Source of the DNA: Daedaleopsis sinensis
Taxonomy: Eukaryota; Basidiomycota; Agaricomycetes; Polyporales; Polyporaceae
NCBI GenBank assembly: GCA_033807695.1
Contig: CM066304.1
Coordinates: forward strand, 434,001-498,000
Direction of reading: 5' to 3'
Length of the DNA stretch: 64,000 nt
The position numbers and the translations under genes were made by a program. Under the pieces are notes generated by a model. The model was not told the DNA's origin, did not search any database, and was given only the letters and a program-made list of their open reading frames with translations. How positions within the stretch are numbered: position 1 is the first letter of the stretch; every line of letters begins with the position of its first letter. Shown in pieces: positions 33,600-44,879 of this stretch.

Positions 33600-36271
33600 C
33601 TAGTACTTACTACTAGTCGTCCTAGTCAGCTCCTCGCGGATGTGGTTTATAGATGCTCTGCACTTCTCCGCAGTTCTTCTACGGCTGCAACACAGCTCGC
33701 ATCGCCCGGTATAAGGAGTCGTCTCTGATAGTCCGGGCGGTCGACTCGGACTCGGACTCGGACTCGGACTCGGAGAGACCGCCACCGTTGGCACCTCAGG
33801 CTGCGATTCCGAGTCGTAGTACCCCTCATGGGCTCCGCCAGTAGCTGTGAACGGTGCAACGTCCACAAAGCCATATTGGAGCGTCTCTATGAGAACAGGA
33901 GTAAGCAGCGAGCGAGAGTGCTCGTATAAATGTAGTTTTTTGATTGCGTCCATGGTCTTCTCAATCTGGTCCGTTATACCGAGCGCCGTGTCGATCATAG
34001 CGTCATGGCGATTGCGATGATGTCCTTCGGCGACAGAATTGTGGTTCTCCTCCCTTAAACGTTCGCAAACCATGGTCCAGGCCTGGCTTCGGAGAAGCCT
34101 TTGCAGAGCAAGCAGTGCATTCTCTGCCTGAGTGACAACGGCGAAGGTGTGCGGGGATTGGGGATCGGCGATGGGACGCGCGATGCAAGATAAGGAGGTA
34201 CGGATGGCCAACATGAGACACCCGAGATCGGCATCAAGAGTAGACGATGGAGCATCCGAGCTTCCCGGGGGTGGGAACACGCGTTCTTGAAAGACAGCTA
34301 GTCGGTGGGATGCAGCGGAAGCGGCTACAAATCATTATCTTCAATACACATGATGGTAGACTATGTAGTAGCACATCAGGGTATGTATAAGCTACACTTA
34401 CCAATACACAAGGAAACACCGTCAAAGCGGAAAATTGGTGACCCTTGCATCAATCGCTGAAAGTTGACGCCGTCTTCGGAATCCAAAACCATGGAGAGGA
34501 TTTGAAAAGCCTTTCTGGAGATATGGTCGTAATCCCCCATGGAAACGATCGCCAGCGTGCGCAGACAGCTTGCTGGCTCTCCCGCATTGACCATGATCTC
34601 CTCCAGTACGGTATAGCTATGGCAGAAGTCATCGATGAAACGCAGGAGTCGCTCTAGCTCTTTCGGTGTAGCATTTCCTGGGTTGACGAGTAAGTGTTGC
34701 AGTACGCAGTTGTAGAGGCGCATGTGACTTGTCTTGATATGATGCGGCCACGATAGCGAGCAGCCTGAGACACCCCAAGTGTCATTCGCGATAATTGTAA
34801 TCCGATCGTAATAGGCCCGTAAAAGATGCCGGGGGAAAAGTGTGTCTTGGAATAGCCATGTTGGAGCAGTTTCGAACCAGCTGGTGTCCATTGTGATCGT
34901 GTATGCAGCAAGCGACATAGATATGTCTAACGTGGTATCGTGCAGCCCCGACGCCACGTCTTTCCGTAGACGCAACCAATCTCGGGGGCCGGATTGCCAA
35001 AGGAAGAGGAAGCATCCCTGCTGAACGCGACAAAGCCAGCGATCAATCCTCTGCACTGAGCAACGCCTCGAACATGCCCGCGCGAATTTTTCCAAATATC
35101 GAACAATGCCCACGAAAAGCCATCGCCCGCGGTATTTCCACATGAAGGTCTCGAAGATGTGGAACACGATCGATGCCTGCGGTGACCGGTAGCTGCAGCT
35201 CGGGGCATAAATCACGGGGAGGACGGTGACCACAGACGTGAAGATCAGCAGGGCAGCGACGAAGACGGCGGCCGTCGCTGCCACCGCGTGGTGCAGCTCT
35301 CGCAGCATGACGAGCAGCCCGACAAGGAACAGCAACAGGGCGACGAGCAGGAGGACCGGGAGGACCGCCACTATGGCAGCCACGCGCCACTTCGCGAGAT
35401 TGTCGAGACGGTACTGCCGGGTGCGCGCGGTGATGCGCGAGCTCCCGAAAAGACCCGCTTTGAACTCGCTCAGCCACTTCTTGACGATGATGCCGATGAA
35501 GGCGGACGAGATGCTCAGGATGAGGCTCGAGAACCACAGGCCGTTGAGCCACACAGCGTACGTCGGTGCGCGAAAGGGCGGGTTCATCGAGTCCGCGTAC
35601 GACGGCACGGTGCAGTTCACCGGCGGCGCGTTCACGGCGATGCATGCGAGCTGTGACGATATACGGACGAGCACCGCGATCGTCTGGTCCGTTGCCGCAG
35701 GCTGGAGGAGCTGATAGGACTCGACGTTGAATGCGGTCAGGACCGCGGAGAACAGACCCGCCTGTGCGTAGTAGTAGTGGTCAGTGCCAGCTGGATGGTT
35801 GAAAGGAGGAACACGCACGAAAGTCAACAGGCTGTCGATCTCCCTGTTCCACCTCTCCACCATCTCGTCGCTGTACTGCTTGACGACATCGGCGGTGTCC
35901 GCCCACACTTTCGCCTTCGCGCTGTCGGTATACTTGCTGTCTAGCGCCTCCTTCAGTCCTTCGAGCAACTCCTGCGGTTTGTGACAGGATGACAGGTCGA
36001 GTGAGTTAGTCGGGCGAGTCAAGTCATCATTTTGAAACACACTTGCTAGTACGCTCATCTCGCGCGAGAACAGCTTCGACGCCTCGACATCGCACGTGTC
36101 TTGACCCTCCTCTGACGGCGCACGCGTATGCGCATGCTCTTGCGGACCTCCATGTAGGGTCGACTCCTTGTTAGAGAGGCTATCCTGCACAGACTCCACG
36201 CCATCGCCCGGGGGTCCGCTGGCCAAGGTGGTAGCATCATCTTCAACTATCCCGTTGTCCGACTTCGCCAT
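33600..36271 (-). CDS. DUF6535-type multi-pass membrane protein
   Basis: Exon 1 36271-34402 and exon 2 34285-33600 are joined in phase 1 across a 116-nt intron; 851 aa. The region from about residue 100 has the DUF6535 landmarks KVWADTADVVKQYSDEMVERWNREIDSLL, AGLFSAVLTAFNVESYQLL and WFSSLILSISSAFIGIIVKKWL, followed by further hydrophobic helices (AAIVAVLPVLLLVALLLFLVG and TAAVFVAALLIFTSVVTVLP). The rest is helical and without known motifs. Near the C-terminus an SPSPSPSP run comes from a GGACTC hexamer repeat (about 33743-33776). DUF6535 proteins are expanded in Agaricomycetes; their function is unknown. Confidence 0.85.
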
Positions 36272-37827
36272 AGTAGATCGAATGCCTCTAGTAGTGCCCT
36301 GTCACGGCTGTCGTCAGCCTGGGGTCAAACGGGAGCCGAATGACCTCGAAGATACCTAATCAACGTGAATGATAAGAGAGGATGAGTACCGTGTAGACGT
36401 TCACAAGCATCGGTGACATATACGACTCGTGGACGGGAGGACACCTACGGACGCACACAGAGAACCAGATACCCCGGCGGGCGATGTGTGTGCAGTCTGC
36501 ATACTGCCACTTGCCTGATCTTTCCGTCCTTCCACGCATGCAGCACACGGTCGCAGTCGCGGTTATGTGGGGGATATCTGGGTACTGGATCGGAGACGGA
36601 GACGGGGTGGTGATACACGTCTATAGTTCGGAACAGGGCTCGGGGCACAAACACAAACAGCACTAGCACTAGCACTAGCAACGTCGGGGTGCGAGCGGTG
36701 CAGGTATCGGGGGAGGCGCGTGCCGCCTCGAGAAGGAAAGAAAGGAAGGAAGGAAGGAAGGAAGGAAGGAAGGAAGAGCGAGCGGAACCAACATGCCCAA
36801 AGTCCCCAAAGTCCCCAAAGTCCGCCGGGAGCGGGAGCGGCCGCGTAGAGACACAGAGAGGGAGGGGTGCGCGGGTGCGTGGGTGTACACGGGTGGGATG
36901 AGAGGGATGAGTGGGATGAGACAAGGGGAGAAGAGAGAGAGGAAAAAAAAGAGAGAGAGCGGAAAAGAGCGTGTGTGTATGAGTGAAAGAGCGAGCGGGC
37001 GGCAAGTGTAGCACTGCCGCTCGCTCGCTCGCGCGTCGGCGCGGTGACGGCGGTGCGGTTTGGTTTGGTGATACACATGGGGGCGCGAACGGACGAGCAA
37101 GACGGAACGATGTATAAACGGTTGTTTGTGTGGACGTGGATGTGTGGATATGTATGTATGTATGTATGTATGCGGGTTATGCCTTCAAACGTGTGGAGCG
37201 TGGAGCGTGGTGATGTGGGGGTGTACAGTGCGCAGGGACGACGACGACGACGGGGATTGGGAATTGGGATTGGGAATGCGGAATGCGGACGACGGGACGG
37301 CGGGCAGAGTGGAACGAGCGCAGAGGCATACGCAAACGCAAGGAGGGACAGCAGTTGGGCAGTCGGGCAGTCGGGCGGAACGGACGGGGCGGAGCAACGG
37401 ACGGGACGGAGCAACGGACGACGAGCAGCGAGCAACGGGCAACGGGCAACGGGCAACAACGGTGACAGGCGACGGGTCGGGGTATGCACGTAGACGTATC
37501 GCGACAGAAGAGAAGAGCAGTGGGTGGGTGTGGGTCGTACACGGCGGGCAACGGTCCAATGAGCAGGAGCAGGAGCAGCGGGGCACGTGAGAGCACTGGA
37601 ATGAAGAAGAAGAAGAAGAATGAACGAACGAACGAACGCAACGGAAGAAAAGAGCAGGAGTCCGAGTGGGCAGCATGCGTCGCGCGTCGTGCGCGCGGCT
37701 TTTGGTCGGCTTCGGCAGCGGCCAGCAATCTAGTCGGGCCGCACGCGGTTGCGCGCTGTGTGCTGTGTGCGCTGTGCGAGGGGCAGGGCGGACACAACGG
37801 ACGGGGGGCGCACGCGGGCACGCACGA
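36272..37827. other. Intergenic, dense microsatellites
   Basis: About 1.55 kb between two minus-strand genes. Simple repeats follow one another: (GGAA)n at about 36736-36778, CCCCAAAGT x3 near 36798, (TATG)n near 37150-37172, CAACGGG near 37433, (AAG)n and (GAAC)n near 37600-37640. The long frames here look non-coding (CT/GA-biased composition). Confidence 0.7.
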
Positions 37828-40800
37828 TCAGCTCGACGGCTGCTTCGTCATGCTCGGGATCGACAGCATCGGCAGCTGCCCGCGGCTCAGCGACCCGATA
37901 TTCGCCACCTCCTCCCTCCGCCCGCTCCCGCCCGCGCCCCCGTTCACGCCCACGCCCACGCCCCGCGGCGCGAGCCCGCTCCCGCTGCGCGGCCGTGTCT
38001 GCGGCCAGTTCGTCAGCCCGTACCCGAGCGGGGCGCTATCGCTCCGTGCGCGGCTGCCTTTCTTCATCCCCGCGGTCGCCCCTCCCCCTGCCCCGCCTCC
38101 CCCTGCTCCTCCCCCGATACCGCTGCCTCCTCCAATGCCCCCACCTCCCATGCCGAGCCCCCCGCCCAAGCTGCAGCTCCCATCAGCAGAGCCCGGCTGC
38201 GACGTGCGCTGGCGCTTCGCCCCGACGCCCCCGCGCTCGTCGTACTCAACCGAGACGCCGCCGGACCCGATGCCGGGCCCCGGGGAGGGCGGGAGCGGGG
38301 TGGACAGCGCGGAGGGGTCGTAGCGCGGGAGCCCGCCGTGGTGCGCGTGGTGCGCGTATGGGGGCGCGTGGTGCTGGTGCTGGTGCTGGTGCTGCGCGTG
38401 CTCGTACGCGGACGGGATGTGCTGGTACGAGTGCTGGCGCGAGAGCGTGTGCGGGGTGTGGTGCTGCTGCGCGTGCGGGTGGTGCTGTGCGTGGTGCTGC
38501 GGGTGCGTTTGGGCGTGCGGGTGGGGGTGGTGCGCGTGCGCGGGGAAGTCGGCGGTGGTGGGGCTCGAGCCGGGGCTGATGGAGTGCAGCGAGTGCAGCG
38601 AGCTCGTCTGGAGCGAGGAGAGCGAGGAGAAGTGCGCGGTCGGCGGCGCCGAGTTCTGCGGGGACGTCACGTAGATGTTCGGGCTCTCGCCGTCCAGGAT
38701 GTCAGTGGGGAACGGGACCGGCACTGTGCACACACCACACCACACCACACCACACCATGAGCGCGGGGAGCGAGGACGCGACGGAAGGAGGAAATAACGC
38801 ACTGCCGCAGGTCTTGATCATGACGTCGTACATGGCCTTGGTCACGTTCGCGAGGCGGTCGACCTTCTGGCGTTCCTGCTGGAAGGCGGCCATGAGGCGC
38901 CGGTTGTCGTCGCGCATCTGCGAGAGCTGTGCGGCGACCTCCCCGGGGAGCTCGACGCGGTGCTTGAGGGACGGATCGGGCTCGAGGGCCTTGCGCTTGA
39001 TCTCCTCGAGCAGGTCGGGGCGGCCGCGCAGGAACTTGTGGTGGGAGAACTCCCATGTTTGGACGTCGGCTGACGTGCGTTGCGCGCGCGGGGTCTGTGG
39101 GGCTCCGTGAGTCTGAAGGCCTCCGCGCGGAGCAGCACGACGCTTACGCGGTTGATCTTGTGGAAGCCGTACATGTTGAGTTGCCGTACGAAGCTGGAGA
39201 ACTGCAAGGAAGATGAGCGGGAGAAGCAGGCGTGCGTGGGTGGACGGCGACTGACGTTGTTGTGTTTGAAATGAGAGCCTAGGATGGTGCGGCTGAACTC
39301 GCCGACGTTGGAAACGACAAAGCTAAAGAGGGGAGGTGGGAACACGCTCCGACGAGGAGACGGATTGAGAAATACCTGGTCCCGAGTTCAGTCCAGTTGA
39401 TGAACTGGGAGGATTTTGGGTCGTTGATCATCCTACGGCACGTACGTCATAAGTCAGCGAGTGGACGCTTGGACCGAAAGCTCCGGGGATATGTATAACT
39501 AGGAACTATGCCGAACCTGGCGGTGGAGGTTCCAACGGCACGGAACACGCGGTCGGACAGAGATCTGGAAACGGAGGGAAGTTCCAGCAGGCGAGCATTC
39601 CGCCAGCGTCGATCTCGACGGGGGTGGAAAGAACCGACATGCTATAAACGGCACGGATCCCTCGCCAAGCGCTTCCGGGCATGAAGAAAGGAAGAGAACC
39701 CACGGAAAACAGAGTAGGAATGACAACACGATGACGGACAGAACCCGCGAGAGGCAGCGGACGAGAACCGCCCACCTCGTCCGTCGCTCCGATACGGATC
39801 TGGGCAGCCCCCTCTGGGAAGCTCGACCGGCGGGATCCCATCGTTCGCGCACAACACCCGATCATCTCCGGACCCACCGCAGGAAAGGCAAAAAGCGGCG
39901 GTAGAGAGCAGACCGAGGGCGTTGTGCCCATCGCGCGCCTGGGAGCGGAGCCCTCGCCCCTTGACGAGCGCTACCGCGCGGTGATCCCTCCTCGAACTCC
40001 GCCACCACCGCGCCCGCGGTAGCGCGTCGCGAACGTGGCATTCACGCAGGCGAGCGCATGGCGCGCCCATCGCGCGCAACACAGGCTGCCGTGCTGCGCT
40101 CGGCACCCATCGCGATCTCGGAGATAGGCGTGGCCGGGCGAGGAGAGGGAAATCGAGAGGGGAGAGAGCGGTGGAGGGAGACTCACTGGTAAAGCTTGGT
40201 GACGAAGTTGTTCGTGCCCAGCGGCTTGTTGAGCACGCCGAGCGAGGGATGCGCGCCGGAATGGAGAGCAGTGTTGGGGGTGGGGAGCTGGCCCTCCATG
40301 GGCTTCATCTGCTCGTCCTCGCCGCCCGAGTTGCTGCCGTCGATGGGGCTGGCGTCTGCGTCCATGGACCCGTAGGACATGTCGACCTCGTCGTACATGG
40401 CGCTGTTGGGGTTGTCGCCGAGGTCATAGGACTCCTCTACGGAGGTGGTGAGGGGGGCGAGGGTGGTGTAGCTGCGCTTGCGCGGCACGGACTTTTCAGA
40501 GGACGAAGAGGAGCGAGAGCTGGTGAGTCGCTTTCCGTAGCTGTCGTAGTGCTCATCGTAGCGGACGCCATGGTCGGGGGCAGCGAACTGGAAAGGCTGC
40601 TGGATGTGTGGATGGTGGGGGTGATGAGGGTGATGATGGGCGACGAGACTGTTGGCGGAGGGGCTGATGGGGGTTATGGGGGAGACGTGGGAGCTCGCGT
40701 GGGTGGAGGGATGGGGAGAAGGGTTAATCGGGGAGAGATTGGTGGGGGAGGTGACGGAGAGGGAAGAGAGGTTGAGGGAGAGCGCGGTCTTGTCGGCTGG

Positions 40801-41058
40801 TCTATCGGAGAGGGGTTCTTGCATGGAGGACTGGGAGGACTGCTGGGAGGAGGAGGAGAAGTAGGACTGGTACGGCTGCTCACTGAGGGAAGAAGCCGGG
40901 GAGGAGGGGGAGGGAAAGGAGGACTGGTTCTGAGGGGGCGGGAGGAGGTGGGAGGGGGACTGCTGAGACCATTGCTGGGTCTGAGGCTGCTGCTGCTGAG
41001 AGTAGGGGCCGTCTGCAGAGGACATGGAGTGCGCGAAGTGGGAGGGGGAGCTGTCCAT
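37828..41058 (-). CDS. Heat-shock transcription factor (HSF-type DNA-binding protein)
   Basis: Six exons (41058-40187, 39432-39376, 39322-39256, 39201-39148, 39094-38803, 38723-37828) give 745 aa. A Ser/Gln/Pro-rich N-terminus precedes the winged-helix DNA-binding domain, which is split over exons 1-5: NNFVTKLYQ, SSQFINW, FVVSNVGEFSRTILGSHFKHNN, FSSFVRQLNMYGFHKINR, WEFSHHKFLRGRPDLL. A coiled coil for trimerisation follows (LPGEVAAQLSQMRDDNRRLM...AFQQERQKV). The C-terminus is His/Gly/Pro-rich and ends SIPSMTKQPSS. It should act in the nucleus on heat-shock elements; no response-regulator domain is seen, so it is not Skn7. The first intron is 754 nt, over ten times longer than the others. Confidence 0.93.
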
Positions 41059-43149
41059 GAGAGAGAGACGCAATCAGGCGATCAGCATGCAGGCGCGAGG
41101 CAGAGAGAGCGAGCGTGGGCTCGGGCGGGAAGAAAGGGGGCGGGGGGGCACGAGGAGGAGTGGAGAGCAGGCGAGGACATGCACGACGCGAACGGGCTCG
41201 CGGACGTTGTCTGTCGGCGTGGGTGGAGGAGAGAAGCAGGCGGGATGGAAGAGAGGAAGAGGAGGAGGATGCAAGAGGCCGAGGATGCGGGAAAGCGAGC
41301 GCGTCCGGAGGTGTGGTGGAAATAAATCTAGATTCGAGGGTAGAGACCCTCCCATCATTGCCGCCGGCCCGCCGAGGGATGTCTTAGCCCACTCGCGCCC
41401 CGACGCCGGACGCCCGCCAGCCGTCGTCGTCGCCGTTCGGGCGTCGCTCGGGCCGTGTCCGATAGCTGCCGATAGCTGCCTGCCCCAGCGAGCTCGGTTC
41501 TAACACCGCTCTTCTCCGTCGTCCGTCCTGCTCTTTCTCACCCGCTCCCTCCCCGATTCCCAGCCTCCTCCCGCCCGCCCTTTACGCGATTGATATCCAG
41601 CACCGGCCATCATCTGATCATGACCTCACCTCGCACCCTCCGACCAGCCTGCCCGAGTCCACACGCCCTGGCCACACGCCGCCAAGTCGAATCAGCTCTG
41701 ATGGATCGAGTCCTCCCCCGTGATATCCATCCAATCACTCCCTTATTCCCAGCCCGAGTCCCCCGGCCCTCGAATATGCACCGCTGCCAGCAGCACAGTC
41801 CGCGTCGCGAGATGGCCATGCACCGGCGCAGCACCGCACAGTTGATGTGCCCCAGTACCCGCAAGCAGTAGCACTACTAGCTTTAGGCTTTTGCGGACGC
41901 CACCCCGCCGCCCACCGCCGAGTCCCGACCGTCCCGGTCTCACGTCCACGAGTACCACTCGCGTTAGTATACGTCCGAGTCTCACCCGCGATACACGTAC
42001 GTATGCCATACTTGTACTTGTATGACGAATACGAGCACTGACTGCTCGCCATCATCCAGATACACAGATATCCTCGGCGCCGCCCATGTTGGCCGGTCCC
42101 GGTCCCCCAGGCCTGCATTGCACACGCACTGGCATCTACTGGCATGTGCAGTACATGTATACATACACACGCTGTCGGACTGTCCAAGCGCTGTCACTGT
42201 CAGAGCCTGAGGCTCAGGTAGCTGCGAGCTCTGCGGTCTTCCCATCAATCCGGTACCGTCCGTGCACAGTGCACACTACCAATCCATCTACACACGCAAG
42301 CATACGCAAGCACAAGCCGGCGGACATACATCAATGCATCAACGCTGCACAGGACTCGGTCTCCTCCAGCCTCCAAGTCCCCAGGCCACACACACGTGCA
42401 CGGCGCTCCGAGTCTGGACCTCCCCGGCGCCCACGCGAACAGCGAACAGCGAACAGCGAACATCGACATCGACATCTGACATGGGAGTTGGAAGTTGGGA
42501 GTTGGGAGCACGAGGCAGGACAGATGTCCGCTCGCGGCTCGAGCTCCCCAGCATCACGCCCGCGCGAGCCGCCGCCCGGCCTTTGCGTTGTCCGCCTCCT
42601 CTCTGGCACGGGTCCGCCGAAGGTGATCACTCACTGTCAGCGTTTTGTCTTGGTGCTCGAGCCTTGTCGCTGACGATTTTGCATTCCTATGTGTAGGTGT
42701 ATGTACGTCTGCGTATGTGCGGGCATATGCGTATGCACGCGTGCCGCGTACATCTTCCTGGGTGTACGCTGTATGTCACGGTACACAGATGCACGATTCC
42801 AGCTGAGCCCCGAGCTCTGGTCCCCACATCCACCCTCCCCCGGAGTACGTACCTACAAAGGCGCACACATCCTCATCCAGAAACGATGCACAGATGCGAA
42901 CGGCGATGCATCTGACGCACGCAGCACCAGCACCCCAGCACGAGCCTTAGTGAGTGCCAGCGATCGCCCTTGAACTTCTCGCCCGCGTAACGCGTTCCTC
43001 GGGTTCTCAAATTCCTCAGGTTCCCCAAATCTCAGTCCCACATCTCACTCTCGCTGCGACCTGCGACCTGTCCGGCATCTGCAGGGCATCACATCACGCC
43101 GCGTTCGCATCCAATAGCCCAGCGTTCACTGTTCGGTCTGTTCAACGTT

Positions 43150-43213
43150 CACCGTTCGGTCTGAGCGGTCTGAGCGGTCTGAACGGTCTGAGCGGTCTGA
43201 GCGGTCTGAACGG
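43150..43213. repeat. 10-bp tandem array GCGGTCTGA(A/G)
   Basis: At least six units of GAGCGGTCTG/GAACGGTCTG in a row. Confidence 0.85.
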
Positions 43214-44817
43214 ACGACCCGCGCGGCACGGTGCGCTCGTCCGACAGGCCGCCCGAGCGCCCACCGAGTCTGCAATCCAAACTCTACCAGACCATGGCCG
43301 GCGACTAGTACTGGCGACTCTCCCCGAGCGCTCTGAGTCTCAAGACAACGTTCACGTTCACGTTCCGTCAGACTCACCGGTTCACCGGCCGCACCGGCCG
43401 CACCGGTCACTCCAGTACTCAGGCCTCAGGCCGGGCGTCCGTCATCATTGCACGATCCTGCGGAGCCACTGGCAATCGCACACACCCTCGGCCTCGACCC
43501 AAACCGCGCCCAGGGGCCCTGCCATACTGCTCGCTCGCACGGCGCACACAAGCTTAAGTTCATACAGTACACATACAGTACACACGGTGCGTCCGTCTCA
43601 CTGCTCCGAGTCCTTCCCACTAGCGCATCCCGAGCTCCTCGGACTCGGACTCGGTCGCTGGACCCCCTCGACTTCGCAGGCAGATCATGGCTACTGGCCC
43701 ACGTCCGAACACGGCTCGGCACGCGGACTCGTGGCGGGCTTCAAGTTCTTCCGGGGGTTCCACGACCGACCTCGGAGCGCCCGCTGTCTGTTCTCTCGCC
43801 AACGTCGAACCTCAGGCCTCAGACCGCAGCCGCTCAGCCGCTCCTCCGCCCAGAGTCCGGACTCGTCTCCGCCCGGGGGCTGAGCTGGACTGAGACGCGG
43901 CTGATAGCTGGGGCCTGCCACTGAGTACCGAGTACAGTACTGAGTACCGATGAGATCATGATGTATTGATGTGTAGGTCTACTCCTCATAAAGCACAGTA
44001 CCAGTGACCGTGACTGCGACTACGACCAATAGCGCGGACGCGCGATGCGCGCGCGCCATCAATACCATCCGCAGCGGGGCGGGGCCGCTTGGGAGGGATC
44101 GGACGCCGCTCAGCCTCGATCATACAAACATCGATACAATGTACATCACGGTGCGACTCGCGCACGCATACTTACCAAAGGGTGGACACATGGAGGCCTG
44201 GCTCGCGACGTGCGTTGCCGTACGTCTCTCTTTCATATGTTGTCACTATACGGTCCTTGACTCATCAATGTTCGTTAACGTTCCACCCCGTTCAGCTCCA
44301 GTTAAGTACCCCATGGCCACCGCCCAGATCGCAATACGCATGCCCTCACATGCCTATCTTCCGACGAAGGTCCTGGTCGGCGTTTCTCCAAGCGGACTCA
44401 CTCACGTGAACTGTCTATTTCCGATTCGAATTAGGCTTCGCGTTCGTGGCGCAACAGACAACAGGCAACAGACTCAACAGAGTTACAGACATCGACAACA
44501 CTGCATCGGGTCCGGGGCACGGGACCGGGACTAGCCCAGCTTGTCAATGTCCGGGCGGCTGGTCCGAACTAGTACATGAGTACTTTCCACCGGTAAGTAC
44601 TAGCGGGCCATCGAGCCCAGAGCTCAGCTGTCCATGTCAACCGGCAACCGGTCAAATGCTGATAAGTAGCCGTCAGTACAGCATCTCGTGCCAGTGGTCG
44701 CCGTGGTCGCCGTGGACTGCGCACCTGTCAACGTCAACGCACGTCAATGTCAACGCGTTAACGGCGCAGCAGTGGCCAGCGACCAGCGACCGCTGCACAA
44801 TCCGCCACGGCCCCGGG

Positions 44818-44879
44818 CTAGCTATTACTGGACAGTGCGCAGAGTGCACTAGCTATTACTGGACAGTGCGCAGAGTGCA
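44818..44879. repeat. Perfect 2 x 31-bp tandem duplication
   Basis: Two identical 31-bp units starting CTAGCTATTACTGGACAGTG lie back to back. They are flanked on both sides by copies of GACCAGCGACCGCTGCACAA, giving a nested repeat structure. Confidence 0.9.

Noticed and set aside
36563..37489. 308-codon minus-strand frame
   Set aside because: It is made of CT-rich microsatellite sequence and gives Pro/Ser/Leu strings without any family resemblance.
38417..38760. Plus-strand frames opposite HSF exon 6
   Set aside because: They mirror the His/Gly/Pro-rich HSF coding sequence.
42954..43883. 309-codon plus-strand frame and other long frames at 41.6-51.6 kb
   Set aside because: GC-rich composition opens long frames on both strands. 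Translations lack domains, and the Gly-Leu-Ser runs come from the 10-bp array.
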